Assembly (NCBI GenBank): GCA_005239585.1
Contig: SBBU01000252.1
Span: forward strand, 1-7,977
Length of the DNA stretch: 7,977 nt
Direction of reading: 5' to 3'
Source of the DNA: Planctomycetaceae bacterium
GTDB taxonomy: Bacteria; Planctomycetota; MHYJ01; SBBU01
Under the pieces are notes generated by a model, which was not told the DNA's origin, did not search any database, and saw only the letters and a list, made by a program, of their open reading frames with translations. The position numbers and the translations under genes are program-made. Positions 1-6,644 of the stretch are shown one piece after another. Positions within the stretch are counted from its first letter, which is position 1, and every line of letters begins with the position of its first letter.

Positions 1-1
1 T

Positions 2-1759
2 CCAGCCTTGTTGATACCAGCAATTGCCATTTTTCTCACTGCCGTGTTATTGTGGCTCCCCTCAAAACCTCCTCTACCTAAAATTGAAGCGGAGGCCAAA
101 AAAGAGGTGAATCCAGCTCCTGCTATAGATCAAAAAAACGCAAGCACTGAGCTCCCTGAAAAAATCGAGGCAAAAACAAAAGATCAAAAAGAATTAACAA
201 CCCACTTAGAACAAAAGATCAACCCTGTAAAGAGCAATTCACCCACAGAGCCCCCCAAAGAGGAGAGATTTTTATTCGATTCACAAATAACAATGATTCA
301 AATATTTGGCGCAAAGGTCGAGCTTTTAATCAAGGTAAACATCCCCAAGCCGCAAAAAATTCCTGACCAAATAGGCCTGAATAACGAGACAGCAGGCAAG
401 ACCCTCAATGTGAATAATACCCCAGTATTCAAAGCCAAAGAGCCTGTCAGGGAATATAAAGAGCTTGGTGAACTCATAAAAAGACTGGAAAGCAAAGATC
501 AAGATGTAAGACAAGAGATTCAAGAAAAGATTGAAAGACTCATAAGAGAAGAGGCTCGAACAAAGAGCGGGATAAAAGAACTTGTAAGCGAACTGAAGAA
601 ATATATAGACGAAGCCAAAGATCCCGAGATAAGATCAGCTCTCAAAACGTTATTAACAAATACGAGCCGAGGGAAATGGGTGAAGATGAAGAAAAGCCCG
701 TTGGATGGAAGATATGGACACTCTAGCACGGTAATTGACCCCTCCGAGGGCTCGACAGATCGCCAACTAGCCGGCTTGGCTGGCAAGTTAATCATCTGGG
801 GCGGCAGCGGCAGCAAATATCATAGTGATGGCGCGATATTCGATGTAAGGACTGGGAGATGGGAAATGATGGAACCTAGTCCGCTCGAAGGACGCAGGTG
901 GCACACAAGTGTACTCGTCGGAAATAAACTAATCATATGGGGCGGCTTTGGAGATGGCAAATACTACAACGATGGGGCGATATACGACGTAAAGACCGGG
1001 AGATGGGAGATGATGAATTCATCCCCCCTTGAAGGACGGCAAAATTACACGTGTCTAGTAGTAAGAGATTTAGAGAATGAGCAGGCAGGTAAAATGATCA
1101 TCTGGGGCGGATGGAGCGGTAAATTTCACAATGATGGTGCAATATTTGACGTAAAGACCGGGACATGGGAAATGATGAGCGATAGCCCGCTTGAGGGACG
1201 GGCCGGTCACACTAGTGTAACGCTAGGCAATAAAATAGTCATCTGGGGCGGATGGAGCGGCAAATTTCACAATGATGGTGCGATATTTGACGTAAAGACC
1301 GAGATGTGGGAAAAGATGCATGATAGCCCGCTCGAAGGACGCAGGTGGCACACAAGTGTTCTCTCCGGGGACAAGCTGATCATTTGGGGCGGCAGCGGTC
1401 GTGGAAACAAATATTACGATGACGGCGCAACATATGATGCAAAGACCGGGACATGGCAGAAGTTAAATTCAAGCCCCCTCGAGGCAAGGGCCGGTCACAC
1501 CAGCGCGGCGCTGGGAAACAAATTACTTATATGCATAGGCTGGGGCGACCTCAACAAACATTATAAAGATGGCGCAATATATGATGCAACGATAGGCAAA
1601 TGGGAGATGATGAATTCAACCCCCCTCGAAGGACGGCAAAATCACACAAGCGTAATAGTTGAAGATAACCTGATAATCTGGGGCGGATGGAATAACAGCA
1701 AGACCTTCAACGACGGAGCAATCTACGAGTTACCGATAATTCCTATGACGTGGGAATAG
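2..1759 (+). CDS. Membrane-anchored seven-bladed Kelch-repeat protein (5' end outside window)
   Basis: I do not recognise a specific family member. The reading frame is open to the left edge (codons from base 2), so the TTG at base 8 is probably internal and the start lies upstream. Numbering from that TTG: a hydrophobic segment at about 2-18 (transmembrane or uncleaved signal anchor); a K/E/P-rich linker at 19-85; a region of unknown fold at 86-146; two helical units at about 147-217 with HEAT-like features (DQDVR and DPEIR turns); then seven Kelch repeats at 224-583. Each repeat begins with a Trp (W224, 285, 333, 387, 434, 483, 532), followed by SPLEGR-like, HTS, IIWGG and DGAI(F/Y)D motifs. 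W582 marks the end of the seventh unit, so a closed seven-bladed propeller is expected. Such propellers bind proteins or glycans; a catalytic role (as in galactose oxidase) is not indicated. The side of the membrane is undecided, but the periplasm is plausible. It converges on the HEAT lipoprotein gene with a 10-bp gap. Confidence 0.85.
   Translation, partial: PALLIPAIAIFLTAVLLWLPSKPPLPKIEAEAKKEVNPAPAIDQKNASTELPEKIEAKTKDQKELTTHLEQKINPVKSNSPTEPPKEERFLFDSQITMIQIFGAKVELLIKVNIPKPQKIPDQIGLNNETAGKTLNVNNTPVFKAKEPVREYKELGELIKRLESKDQDVRQEIQEKIERLIREEARTKSGIKELVSELKKYIDEAKDPEIRSALKTLLTNTSRGKWVKMKKSPLDGRYGHSSTVIDPSEGSTDRQLAGLAGKLIIWGGSGSKYHSDGAIFDVRTGRWEMMEPSPLEGRRWHTSVLVGNKLIIWGGFGDGKYYNDGAIYDVKTGRWEMMNSSPLEGRQNYTCLVVRDLENEQAGKMIIWGGWSGKFHNDGAIFDVKTGTWEMMSDSPLEGRAGHTSVTLGNKIVIWGGWSGKFHNDGAIFDVKTEMWEKMHDSPLEGRRWHTSVLSGDKLIIWGGSGRGNKYYDDGATYDAKTGTWQKLNSSPLEARAGHTSAALGNKLLICIGWGDLNKHYKDGAIYDATIGKWEMMNSTPLEGRQNHTSVIVEDNLIIWGGWNNSKTFNDGAIYELPIIPMTWE
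677..1759 (+). repeat. Seven tandem Kelch-coding repeats (about 141-183 bp each)
   Basis: The units start at about bases 677, 860, 1004, 1166, 1307, 1454 and 1601, each at the conserved Trp codon. Most are 47-51 codons long. Unit 1 is 61 codons and unit 3 is 54 codons because of insertions before the WGG strand. DNA similarity between units is high: 1100-1160 and 1241-1301 match at 59 of 61 bases, and 881-912 and 1328-1359 are identical over 32 bases. Unit 6 is the most divergent, having ICIGWG where the others have IWGG. The repeats are coding and in frame, so this is a protein-domain array rather than a satellite or CRISPR. Confidence 0.9.
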
Positions 1760-1769
1760 GCAGGCTGAG

Positions 1770-2762
1770 TTAATTCTTTTCCAGCTCCATCTTGCGAGCC
1801 TTGAGTGATGTGTGGGCTCGCTGAAGCTCCTTGCGCATCCCTTCTGTGACCTGTCCTTTGAGAGAGGATTCAAACCCAGAGATAGCATCATTCAAAAGTT
1901 GATCTCCCAACCGATTCTTCAGATTAATAAAGGTCCCTGGCAGATGTCCTTCAACCGTGACGTCCTCAAGCTGTTTGATTAGTCCCTTGACAACACCTTC
2001 GAAGAGCTCTCCATCTAACTTGTCAACAAAATGTGCCAGTGCATGAACAGTATCGTGACGCACCATCATCTCTTTACTTTCAAGCTTTACAAGCAGATTC
2101 TCCACAACATTATCCAACGATTTTCCCTTTAAATACCTGCAGAGCCCTCCTAATGCATGCGCAATATCATGCCGCGCTTTTTCATCGGTATGCTCGACTT
2201 TTTTTAAAAGGATTCCCGCAACCTGATCGAGCATCGTTCCTTTCCAACTAGAACCCAACTTGCCAAGGGCTGATGCGGCAGTCGGACGAACAGACACCTG
2301 CGGATCTTCAAGCATATCAACGAGTTTTTTCATTGCCTTGGCTGCAAAGGGACTCGGCAGCTGAACCCCGGAAAACCCGAGCTTGGCCAAGGCAGTAGCG
2401 CCTGAACGACGTATCTGAGGATCCTCTTCACCAAGCGCCGCTACATATAACCACACTTCATCGATATCTGCTCCTTTATTCCATGATTGTTCCAACCTAT
2501 CCCGTACTAATTTTTCCTTTAGAAGCTCTTGAGCCAGCGCTTTTTGCTCGGCTTCAGTTAGAAGGTCTGGCTTGTCAGCCAGTTTTTTACCAACAATCTT
2601 CGCCCACTCTGTCTTGGATTTGTCATTCAAGCCCAGCTTGTTGACAATCTCTTGCACATCTATAGTTTGATCAAGCTTTTGATTTGTTTGATTACTTTTC
2701 TCAAGGACACACGATATCAAGATGCCAAGTACGAAAGCAAATCCAAATACTTTACACTTCAC
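1770..2762 (-). CDS. HEAT-repeat lipoprotein, third gene of the HtrA operon
   Basis: This 330-residue protein starts with GTG. It has a lipoprotein signal: K2 and K4, a hydrophobic core, and the lipobox L15-I16-S17-C18, so Cys18 should be lipidated and the mature protein membrane-anchored. The body is alpha-helical. From about residue 100 it shows four to five HEAT-like repeats with the typical Asp-Pro/x-Val-Arg turn and Ala-rich second helix: about 103-130 (EEDPQIRRSGATALAKLG), 143-171 (EDPQVSVRPTAASALGKLG), 178-208, 218-249 and a weaker one to about 285. HEAT arrays are protein-binding scaffolds; the partner is unknown. The start is fixed by a GTGA overlap with the upstream stop, and no good Shine-Dalgarno precedes it, so translational coupling to the PDZ gene is likely. 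PBS-lyase-type HEAT repeats are the main alternative name; I see no sign of enzymatic activity. Confidence 0.85.
   Translation of the reverse strand: MKCKVFGFAFVLGILISCVLEKSNQTNQKLDQTIDVQEIVNKLGLNDKSKTEWAKIVGKKLADKPDLLTEAEQKALAQELLKEKLVRDRLEQSWNKGADIDEVWLYVAALGEEDPQIRRSGATALAKLGFSGVQLPSPFAAKAMKKLVDMLEDPQVSVRPTAASALGKLGSSWKGTMLDQVAGILLKKVEHTDEKARHDIAHALGGLCRYLKGKSLDNVVENLLVKLESKEMMVRHDTVHALAHFVDKLDGELFEGVVKGLIKQLEDVTVEGHLPGTFINLKNRLGDQLLNDAISGFESSLKGQVTEGMRKELQRAHTSLKARKMELEKN
1794..1821. other. Perfect 7-bp inverted repeat at the convergent gene ends
   Basis: GCGAGCC at 1794-1800 and GGCTCGC at 1815-1821 flank a 14-base loop. The hairpin lies inside the last codons of the HEAT lipoprotein gene and 35 bp past the Kelch stop. 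No T-tract follows on either strand, so it does not fit an intrinsic terminator. It is the only clear stem I saw near the convergent junction, whose gap is too short (10 bp) to hold a terminator. Confidence 0.35.
2759..2762 (-). other. GTGA stop/start overlap
   Basis: On the minus strand the TGA stop of the 771-residue PDZ protein (2759-2761) overlaps the GTG start of the HEAT lipoprotein (2760-2762). This is the classic 4-base arrangement for translational coupling. The weak ribosome-binding region upstream of the GTG fits re-initiation. Confidence 0.85.
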
Positions 2763-5074
2763 TTGGAAACGTCTATGAATCTTGTCTGACCCATATCCAT
2801 AACTTCAAGTGTGAAGCTTTTGGCGTCTGATTTTTTCCAAGCGGCTATCAATTCCTCGAAATGTTTAATGTCCTTGATCTGAACGCCGTTGACCTTCTGA
2901 ATGATCATAAACATGTCGAGTTTGGCTACCTGAGCCTTGCTACCTGACTCGATCTTGGCAACAATAACACCTGTCGAGTCTTTATCAACCTTCATCAGCG
3001 CCCTTGCTTCAAAAGTAAGTTCCTTTACGGTAAAACCAAGTTCCTCATCCTTATACTTGTCAGCGCTCTCGAAATCGACGGGTGACCTCCCGAGGACAAG
3101 CACGGAGCTTTTCTCTTCAGATCCCTTTAAATATTTGACTGTAATTTTTTTACCCTCGCCTATTTCGGTTAAGAGCATGTTGAGATAATTTTTCTGACTT
3201 CGCCATGGAGTTTGTACATACTCATCATATCCGTGGGAACTATATCGTGATTTTGGGTAGTAATAGTCCTTATATGGTCCACCGCGCTCTAGTGTAAGTT
3301 CAATCTCGCGTTCTTTTCCCTCAACCTTTATGCTGAGCAGAATATCCTCCACCTTTAGACCAAGTTTTTCCGCGGGTGAATTAGGGTAAACATAGGTTAT
3401 AAGGAGGCCTTGCTTGCCATCTTTGGTCTGCTTCTCGATGTTTAGTATCTGAGCCAATGATTTTCCCACAGCCTGAAATTCAACTCCCAGCCAGACACGC
3501 CTCCCCTCCTCTTTCTTGCTAACAGGCATGATTTTCTTATCGAGGTGCGCGGTAGGCTGATCAAACTGGACCTTCAGTTCTGACAGCAAGAAGACCCTAT
3601 TCTGTGGGCCAAAAAGTCCCCTTAACGACCTATATGGATTCCATGGCATATATTCACTGTTACCCGGCACAGATTCTTCCAGCTCATCTTCCTTCCTCTC
3701 TGCAGAGTAGAATCCGCAAAGTTTTCCTTCACGTGAAAGGATCCAGCTGCCAGATTTTACATTCAGACGGGGGACAGAATGAACAAAATCCTTCATACTC
3801 TTTTGTCTGCGGAAAACACGATTAGGTTCAAGTTTTACATTAGTCTTTCCAAATTTCTCCGTAAAAGAAACAGTGAACCACAAGTCCCCCAGCAGAAGCT
3901 CCTTTGCGCCCGCATTGAAAAGATCAGGCGCAAAAACCATTTCTTTTGGATCAGCTTGTATAGCAAAACCATCCCAATCCTTGAAAAGACCGCTGAATTT
4001 CCCGGTAGCCTTGGTATTTTGAGCAGTAATTTTAATCCCCTCGATTCTCTTGATGATTTCCCGCTCCAGTGTGTATGGGAATACAATGTCGCCTTGAGAA
4101 TTCACACAATATCCAAAAAATATCGGCTTTGTGTTAGCCGCTTCTGATCTATAATATCTTGGAATATCAGATTTATCCTCGCGCAGTTCGAATTCCACTT
4201 TTACAACATGTTTAAGGAGTTCTTTCTCAAATTTTTGTGTAACTTCTTTAAGCTCTTTGACAGTAATCCGCTTGTCATTAACAATATCAGTCCCTATAAA
4301 GGAGTTTCTTCCTGTTTCGTCTATCCATAGATAGTTATCCAGCGTAATGCCAATGACCTGACCCGCCTCATTGGCAACTAAATAACCACTCTCTAATGCA
4401 TTAAGAACAAAGAGTTGATTGTTCTTTCCATTCATCATGACGCTTGTTATTTGTCGGGGAAATACAGTTACAAACCATGTCTCATCGATGCTTTCCAGTA
4501 TTATGTTGTAGAAATGGTCGCCGAGTCCAAGCGGACTAGATTCTTTTGCCTGAACCTGAATAAAGTTGATCGGCTTCCATTCCTTCTTTTTGCTCTCTTT
4601 GAGTTTCAAGAGCGTAGCATCGTAATTCTGGAGTACCGCATGAAACTCGGCCTCGTGCCTTGCACCTTCATGATCAATAACAGTAATCTTCTCTACTTTG
4701 TCACTTTGAATGCTAAGAGATGGGATCAATACAGTTCCTTCCTTTTCTATGACTGCTCCAAACAACTTCAATGTCCCTTTTTCCAGCGCCTCCTGTGTCT
4801 TGTAATCAGAGTATCTGTTGCTACGGTCGTATTCATCTTCATCTGTAATTTGCTCAAGTTGTGATTTCTTCTTGAACTTGAACTCAATTCCGACGAGCGA
4901 TTCTCTGGTCTCACTCACCAATTTCTTTATGATTTTTTTTCGTTGATCCTCTGTCTCCTGTTTAGACTCTGTCTTGTTTTCCTGTATGCAGCGGCTATTT
5001 GCTGCACGTGCAGAGAGCAAAGCCATAATAACAAGGATAAAAACCACAAAAATCCACTTGATATTCGCCTTCAT
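2759..5074 (-). CDS. Secreted PDZ protein with two tandem degenerate HtrA-like protease domains
   Basis: The chosen start is the ATG at 5074 (771 residues), because GGGAGGT lies 6 bases upstream; an in-frame ATG at 5089 overlaps that Shine-Dalgarno and the previous stop. Residues 1-24 form a signal peptide, with likely cleavage after ARA. By manual alignment to the HtrA protein encoded just upstream, residues about 50-275 and 285-500 each look like a trypsin-like fold. In the first, the catalytic His position is Leu120, with Asp152 (NYDATLLKL) and Ser229 (ESGYLVANEAG) kept. In the second it is Thr335, with Asp368 (DWDGFAIQ) and Ser441 (SGSWILSREG) kept. Two PDZ domains follow at about 525-660 (RVWLGVEFQ start, Tyr-rich insert at 596-620) and 675-771. 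Without the His both domains should be proteolytically inactive, so I infer a scaffold, adaptor or decoy for the co-expressed protease. The PDZ calls are firm; the pseudoprotease call rests on motif alignment by eye. Confidence 0.75.
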   Translation of the reverse strand: MKANIKWIFVVFILVIMALLSARAANSRCIQENKTESKQETEDQRKKIIKKLVSETRESLVGIEFKFKKKSQLEQITDEDEYDRSNRYSDYKTQEALEKGTLKLFGAVIEKEGTVLIPSLSIQSDKVEKITVIDHEGARHEAEFHAVLQNYDATLLKLKESKKKEWKPINFIQVQAKESSPLGLGDHFYNIILESIDETWFVTVFPRQITSVMMNGKNNQLFVLNALESGYLVANEAGQVIGITLDNYLWIDETGRNSFIGTDIVNDKRITVKELKEVTQKFEKELLKHVVKVEFELREDKSDIPRYYRSEAANTKPIFFGYCVNSQGDIVFPYTLEREIIKRIEGIKITAQNTKATGKFSGLFKDWDGFAIQADPKEMVFAPDLFNAGAKELLLGDLWFTVSFTEKFGKTNVKLEPNRVFRRQKSMKDFVHSVPRLNVKSGSWILSREGKLCGFYSAERKEDELEESVPGNSEYMPWNPYRSLRGLFGPQNRVFLLSELKVQFDQPTAHLDKKIMPVSKKEEGRRVWLGVEFQAVGKSLAQILNIEKQTKDGKQGLLITYVYPNSPAEKLGLKVEDILLSIKVEGKEREIELTLERGGPYKDYYYPKSRYSSHGYDEYVQTPWRSQKNYLNMLLTEIGEGKKITVKYLKGSEEKSSVLVLGRSPVDFESADKYKDEELGFTVKELTFEARALMKVDKDSTGVIVAKIESGSKAQVAKLDMFMIIQKVNGVQIKDIKHFEELIAAWKKSDAKSFTLEVMDMGQTRFIDVSK

Positions 5075-5080
5075 ATTACT

Positions 5081-5087
5081 ACCTCCC
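5081..5087 (-). promoter_or_regulatory. Shine-Dalgarno deciding the start of the PDZ protein
   Basis: The minus strand reads GGGAGGT, then AGTAAT, then ATG at 5074. The 6-base spacer is near ideal, so translation should begin at 5074 and not at the ATG at 5089, which is fused to the preceding stop (TAATG) and lies upstream of this site. Confidence 0.85.
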
Positions 5088-5088
5088 A

Positions 5089-6531
5089 TTATTGTTCTTC
5101 TATTTTCTCAATATCACGCTCAAAATCGAGCACAAGGTACTGAAGGTATCCATATCTCATCACAACTACCTTGATTTTTCTTTTTCCTTTTTCCGTTACG
5201 ATCAGTTTCTCGTAGACCTCCTTGAATGTTTTCAGACTGGAAATTTCAACGTCGCCAATTTTTACGAGGATATCATTAATGTAAAGCCCGCTCACTTCGG
5301 CATTACCGCCTGACTTGACGCCCTGAATAAAGACTCCCTTGTTCTTTTGAAAATAAATATATAAATCTGAAAACTTGGTGATTTCTTTTACCGTCATGTT
5401 CCATTTCTTGCACTCAAAATCGTCCCCTTCATGCTTTTCTTTAAGAACTGGAGTAACTATCAGAACCTTTTCCTTTGTAACTGTCTTCTTTTTAGGAGGC
5501 TTGGAAGAGAAAGTCCCAAGAATGCCCGCAATCATGTTTATGAATGGATTAAAACTGGCAGTCCTTTCCTGGGTACGCAGGACTTGGAACTTGGCCTGCG
5601 AACCTATTGGGAGATTTGCAAGAAAACGTTCGATTAATGGCAGATCAGTCTGATAGATCCCATTTATTTCTTTATCGTTACAGCTAAGTAAAATATCTCC
5701 AGCCTTGAGGCCTCCTATTTCTGCAGGTGAACCCTCGTCAACACTCGCAATTAAAACACCTTTTGTTGCCTGCAACAGTGTGCTTTTACTGAAATCTTTA
5801 AGCGCCTGCATTTTAATGCCAACCCAGGCACGATTAACCTTCTTGTCCCGAATCAATTTTTCAGCTACCTCTTTAACTACTTCTGAAGGGATCGCGAATC
5901 CTATATTGTCTGCACCAAACAACCCGAGGGAATTGACACCTACAACTTCTCCGCGCTCGTTGACCAGCGGTCCGCCGGAGTTTCCGGGATTGATTGCTGC
6001 ATCTGTTTGGAACCACAGATTGTAAGGTGAAAACTCGAAATATCGCTCTGTGCTGCTTATGATTCCCCTTGAGATTGAACGCGTAAAGCCGTATGGACTG
6101 CCCATCGCCATAACTGCATCGCCCTCTTTTATAATACGCGAGTCACCAAAGCTCGCTACCGTCAGTGGCTGCTTGATCTTCAATTCCTTCAGGTTCAACC
6201 TGAGCACCGCGAGGTCTGTCTCTTTGTCAAGACCTACAATCTCAGCCGAGATCTCTTCCTTGTCAAACAAGACGCATTTTATCTCCTTACTCTTCTCTGC
6301 AACGTGACTATTTGTCACAACATATCCTTCATTACTTATAATGAACCCGCTTCCAAAGACCTGCTGAAGCTGTTTCTTTCCCTCAGAATATTCCTCTTGT
6401 ATTGGCTTGATGAAGACTAGAGATGGAAAGACTTTTTTAATTGCCTCGTCTATGACCTGCTGATCCCGCTTGTATTCGGCCTGAGTACAAGAAGCAACAA
6501 ACACCAAAAGCAACAACCATAATTTTTTCAT
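5089..6531 (-). CDS. HtrA/DegP-family serine protease lipoprotein with two PDZ domains
   Basis: This is an exported ATP-independent protease of family S1C, expected to degrade or refold damaged envelope proteins. The start at the ATG at 6531 (480 residues) is supported by GGGAG 8 bases upstream; an in-frame TTG at 6546 would sit in front of that site. Numbering from the ATG, the signal peptide ends in the lipobox V12-A13-S14-C15, with Thr at +2, predicting a lipid-anchored mature protein. The protease domain is at about 25-225: His76 (VTNSHVAEK), Asp106 (ETDLAVLRL) and Ser185 in NPGNSGGPL form a complete triad with a canonical oxyanion loop. PDZ1 spans about 233-330 (NRAWVGI; GLKAGDILL) and PDZ2 about 380-465. 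Between them is a linker with an odd hydrophobic stretch at 326-343 and a basic PPKKK run. It is the first gene of a three-gene operon with its own promoter. The family includes DegP, DegQ, DegS and MucD; I do not assign a symbol. Confidence 0.93.
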   Translation of the reverse strand: MKKLWLLLLVFVASCTQAEYKRDQQVIDEAIKKVFPSLVFIKPIQEEYSEGKKQLQQVFGSGFIISNEGYVVTNSHVAEKSKEIKCVLFDKEEISAEIVGLDKETDLAVLRLNLKELKIKQPLTVASFGDSRIIKEGDAVMAMGSPYGFTRSISRGIISSTERYFEFSPYNLWFQTDAAINPGNSGGPLVNERGEVVGVNSLGLFGADNIGFAIPSEVVKEVAEKLIRDKKVNRAWVGIKMQALKDFSKSTLLQATKGVLIASVDEGSPAEIGGLKAGDILLSCNDKEINGIYQTDLPLIERFLANLPIGSQAKFQVLRTQERTASFNPFINMIAGILGTFSSKPPKKKTVTKEKVLIVTPVLKEKHEGDDFECKKWNMTVKEITKFSDLYIYFQKNKGVFIQGVKSGGNAEVSGLYINDILVKIGDVEISSLKTFKEVYEKLIVTEKGKRKIKVVVMRYGYLQYLVLDFERDIEKIEEQ

Positions 6532-6539
6532 TGATATAA

Positions 6540-6544
6540 CTCCC
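6540..6544 (-). promoter_or_regulatory. Shine-Dalgarno of the HtrA gene
   Basis: GGGAG on the minus strand is followed by an 8-base spacer and the ATG at 6531. It favours this start over the in-frame TTG at 6546, and the resulting N-terminus (MKKLWLLLLVFVASC) is a textbook lipoprotein signal. Confidence 0.8.
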
Positions 6545-6558
6545 AAAATTCCTAATTC

Positions 6559-6587
6559 ATCCTAAAGTAAAGCAGACCCCAAGTCAA
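6559..6587 (-). promoter_or_regulatory. Predicted sigma-70-type promoter of the HtrA operon
   Basis: On the minus strand, TTGACT (6582-6587, 5 of 6 matches to the -35 consensus) and TAGGAT (6559-6564, 4 of 6 to the -10) are separated by exactly 17 bases. The implied transcription start near 6552 gives a leader of about 20 bases that contains the GGGAG ribosome-binding site. No heat-shock or envelope-stress sigma motif was evident to me. The call is by consensus matching only. Confidence 0.5.
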
Positions 6588-6589
6588 GC

Positions 6590-6593
6590 GGAG
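6590..6593 (+). promoter_or_regulatory. Possible Shine-Dalgarno for an upstream asnS start
   Basis: GGAG lies 9 bases before the ATG at 6603, the alternative start that would lengthen asnS by 14 residues. It is only 2 bases from the -35 box of the divergent HtrA promoter. The motif is short and could be there by chance. Confidence 0.35.
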
Positions 6594-6606
6594 TACTCGA
6601 CAATGG

Positions 6607-6635
6607 TTGAACTTTTGACCTATGGTTTGTATTTT
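6607..6635 (+). promoter_or_regulatory. Weak candidate promoter that would make asnS leaderless
   Basis: TTGAAC (6607-6612) and TATTTT (6630-6635) are separated by 17 bases, each matching 4 of 6 consensus bases. Transcription would begin near 6642, about three bases before the ATG at 6645, giving an essentially leaderless message. This would explain the missing Shine-Dalgarno but is only a consensus match in AT-rich DNA. Confidence 0.2.
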
Positions 6636-6644
6636 TGTGGGGAC

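Noticed and set aside
8..10. TTG at base 8 as the true start of the Kelch protein
   Set aside because: The frame is open to the window edge and nothing upstream is visible, so the start is probably outside; TTG at this point would place the start directly in a hydrophobic segment with no N-terminal charge.
677..1759. CRISPR or satellite array
   Set aside because: The periodic repeats are in-frame codons of Kelch blades with variable spacing and no spacer/repeat alternation.
3779..4147. Plus-strand 122-codon open frame
   Set aside because: Antisense to the second pseudoprotease domain, low-complexity translation and no initiation signals.
4415..4864. Plus-strand 149-codon open frame
   Set aside because: It lies wholly antisense to the PDZ protein gene, has no Shine-Dalgarno or recognisable domain, and is a shadow of the real coding strand.
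5075..5089. Start of the PDZ protein at the ATG at 5089
   Set aside because: The ATG overlaps the previous stop and the added codons contain the GGGAGGT that serves the ATG at 5074; the shorter form has a clean signal peptide.
6532..6546. Start of the HtrA gene at the TTG at 6546
   Set aside because: GGGAG lies inside this extension at ideal distance from the ATG at 6531, and the shorter N-terminus is a standard lipoprotein signal.
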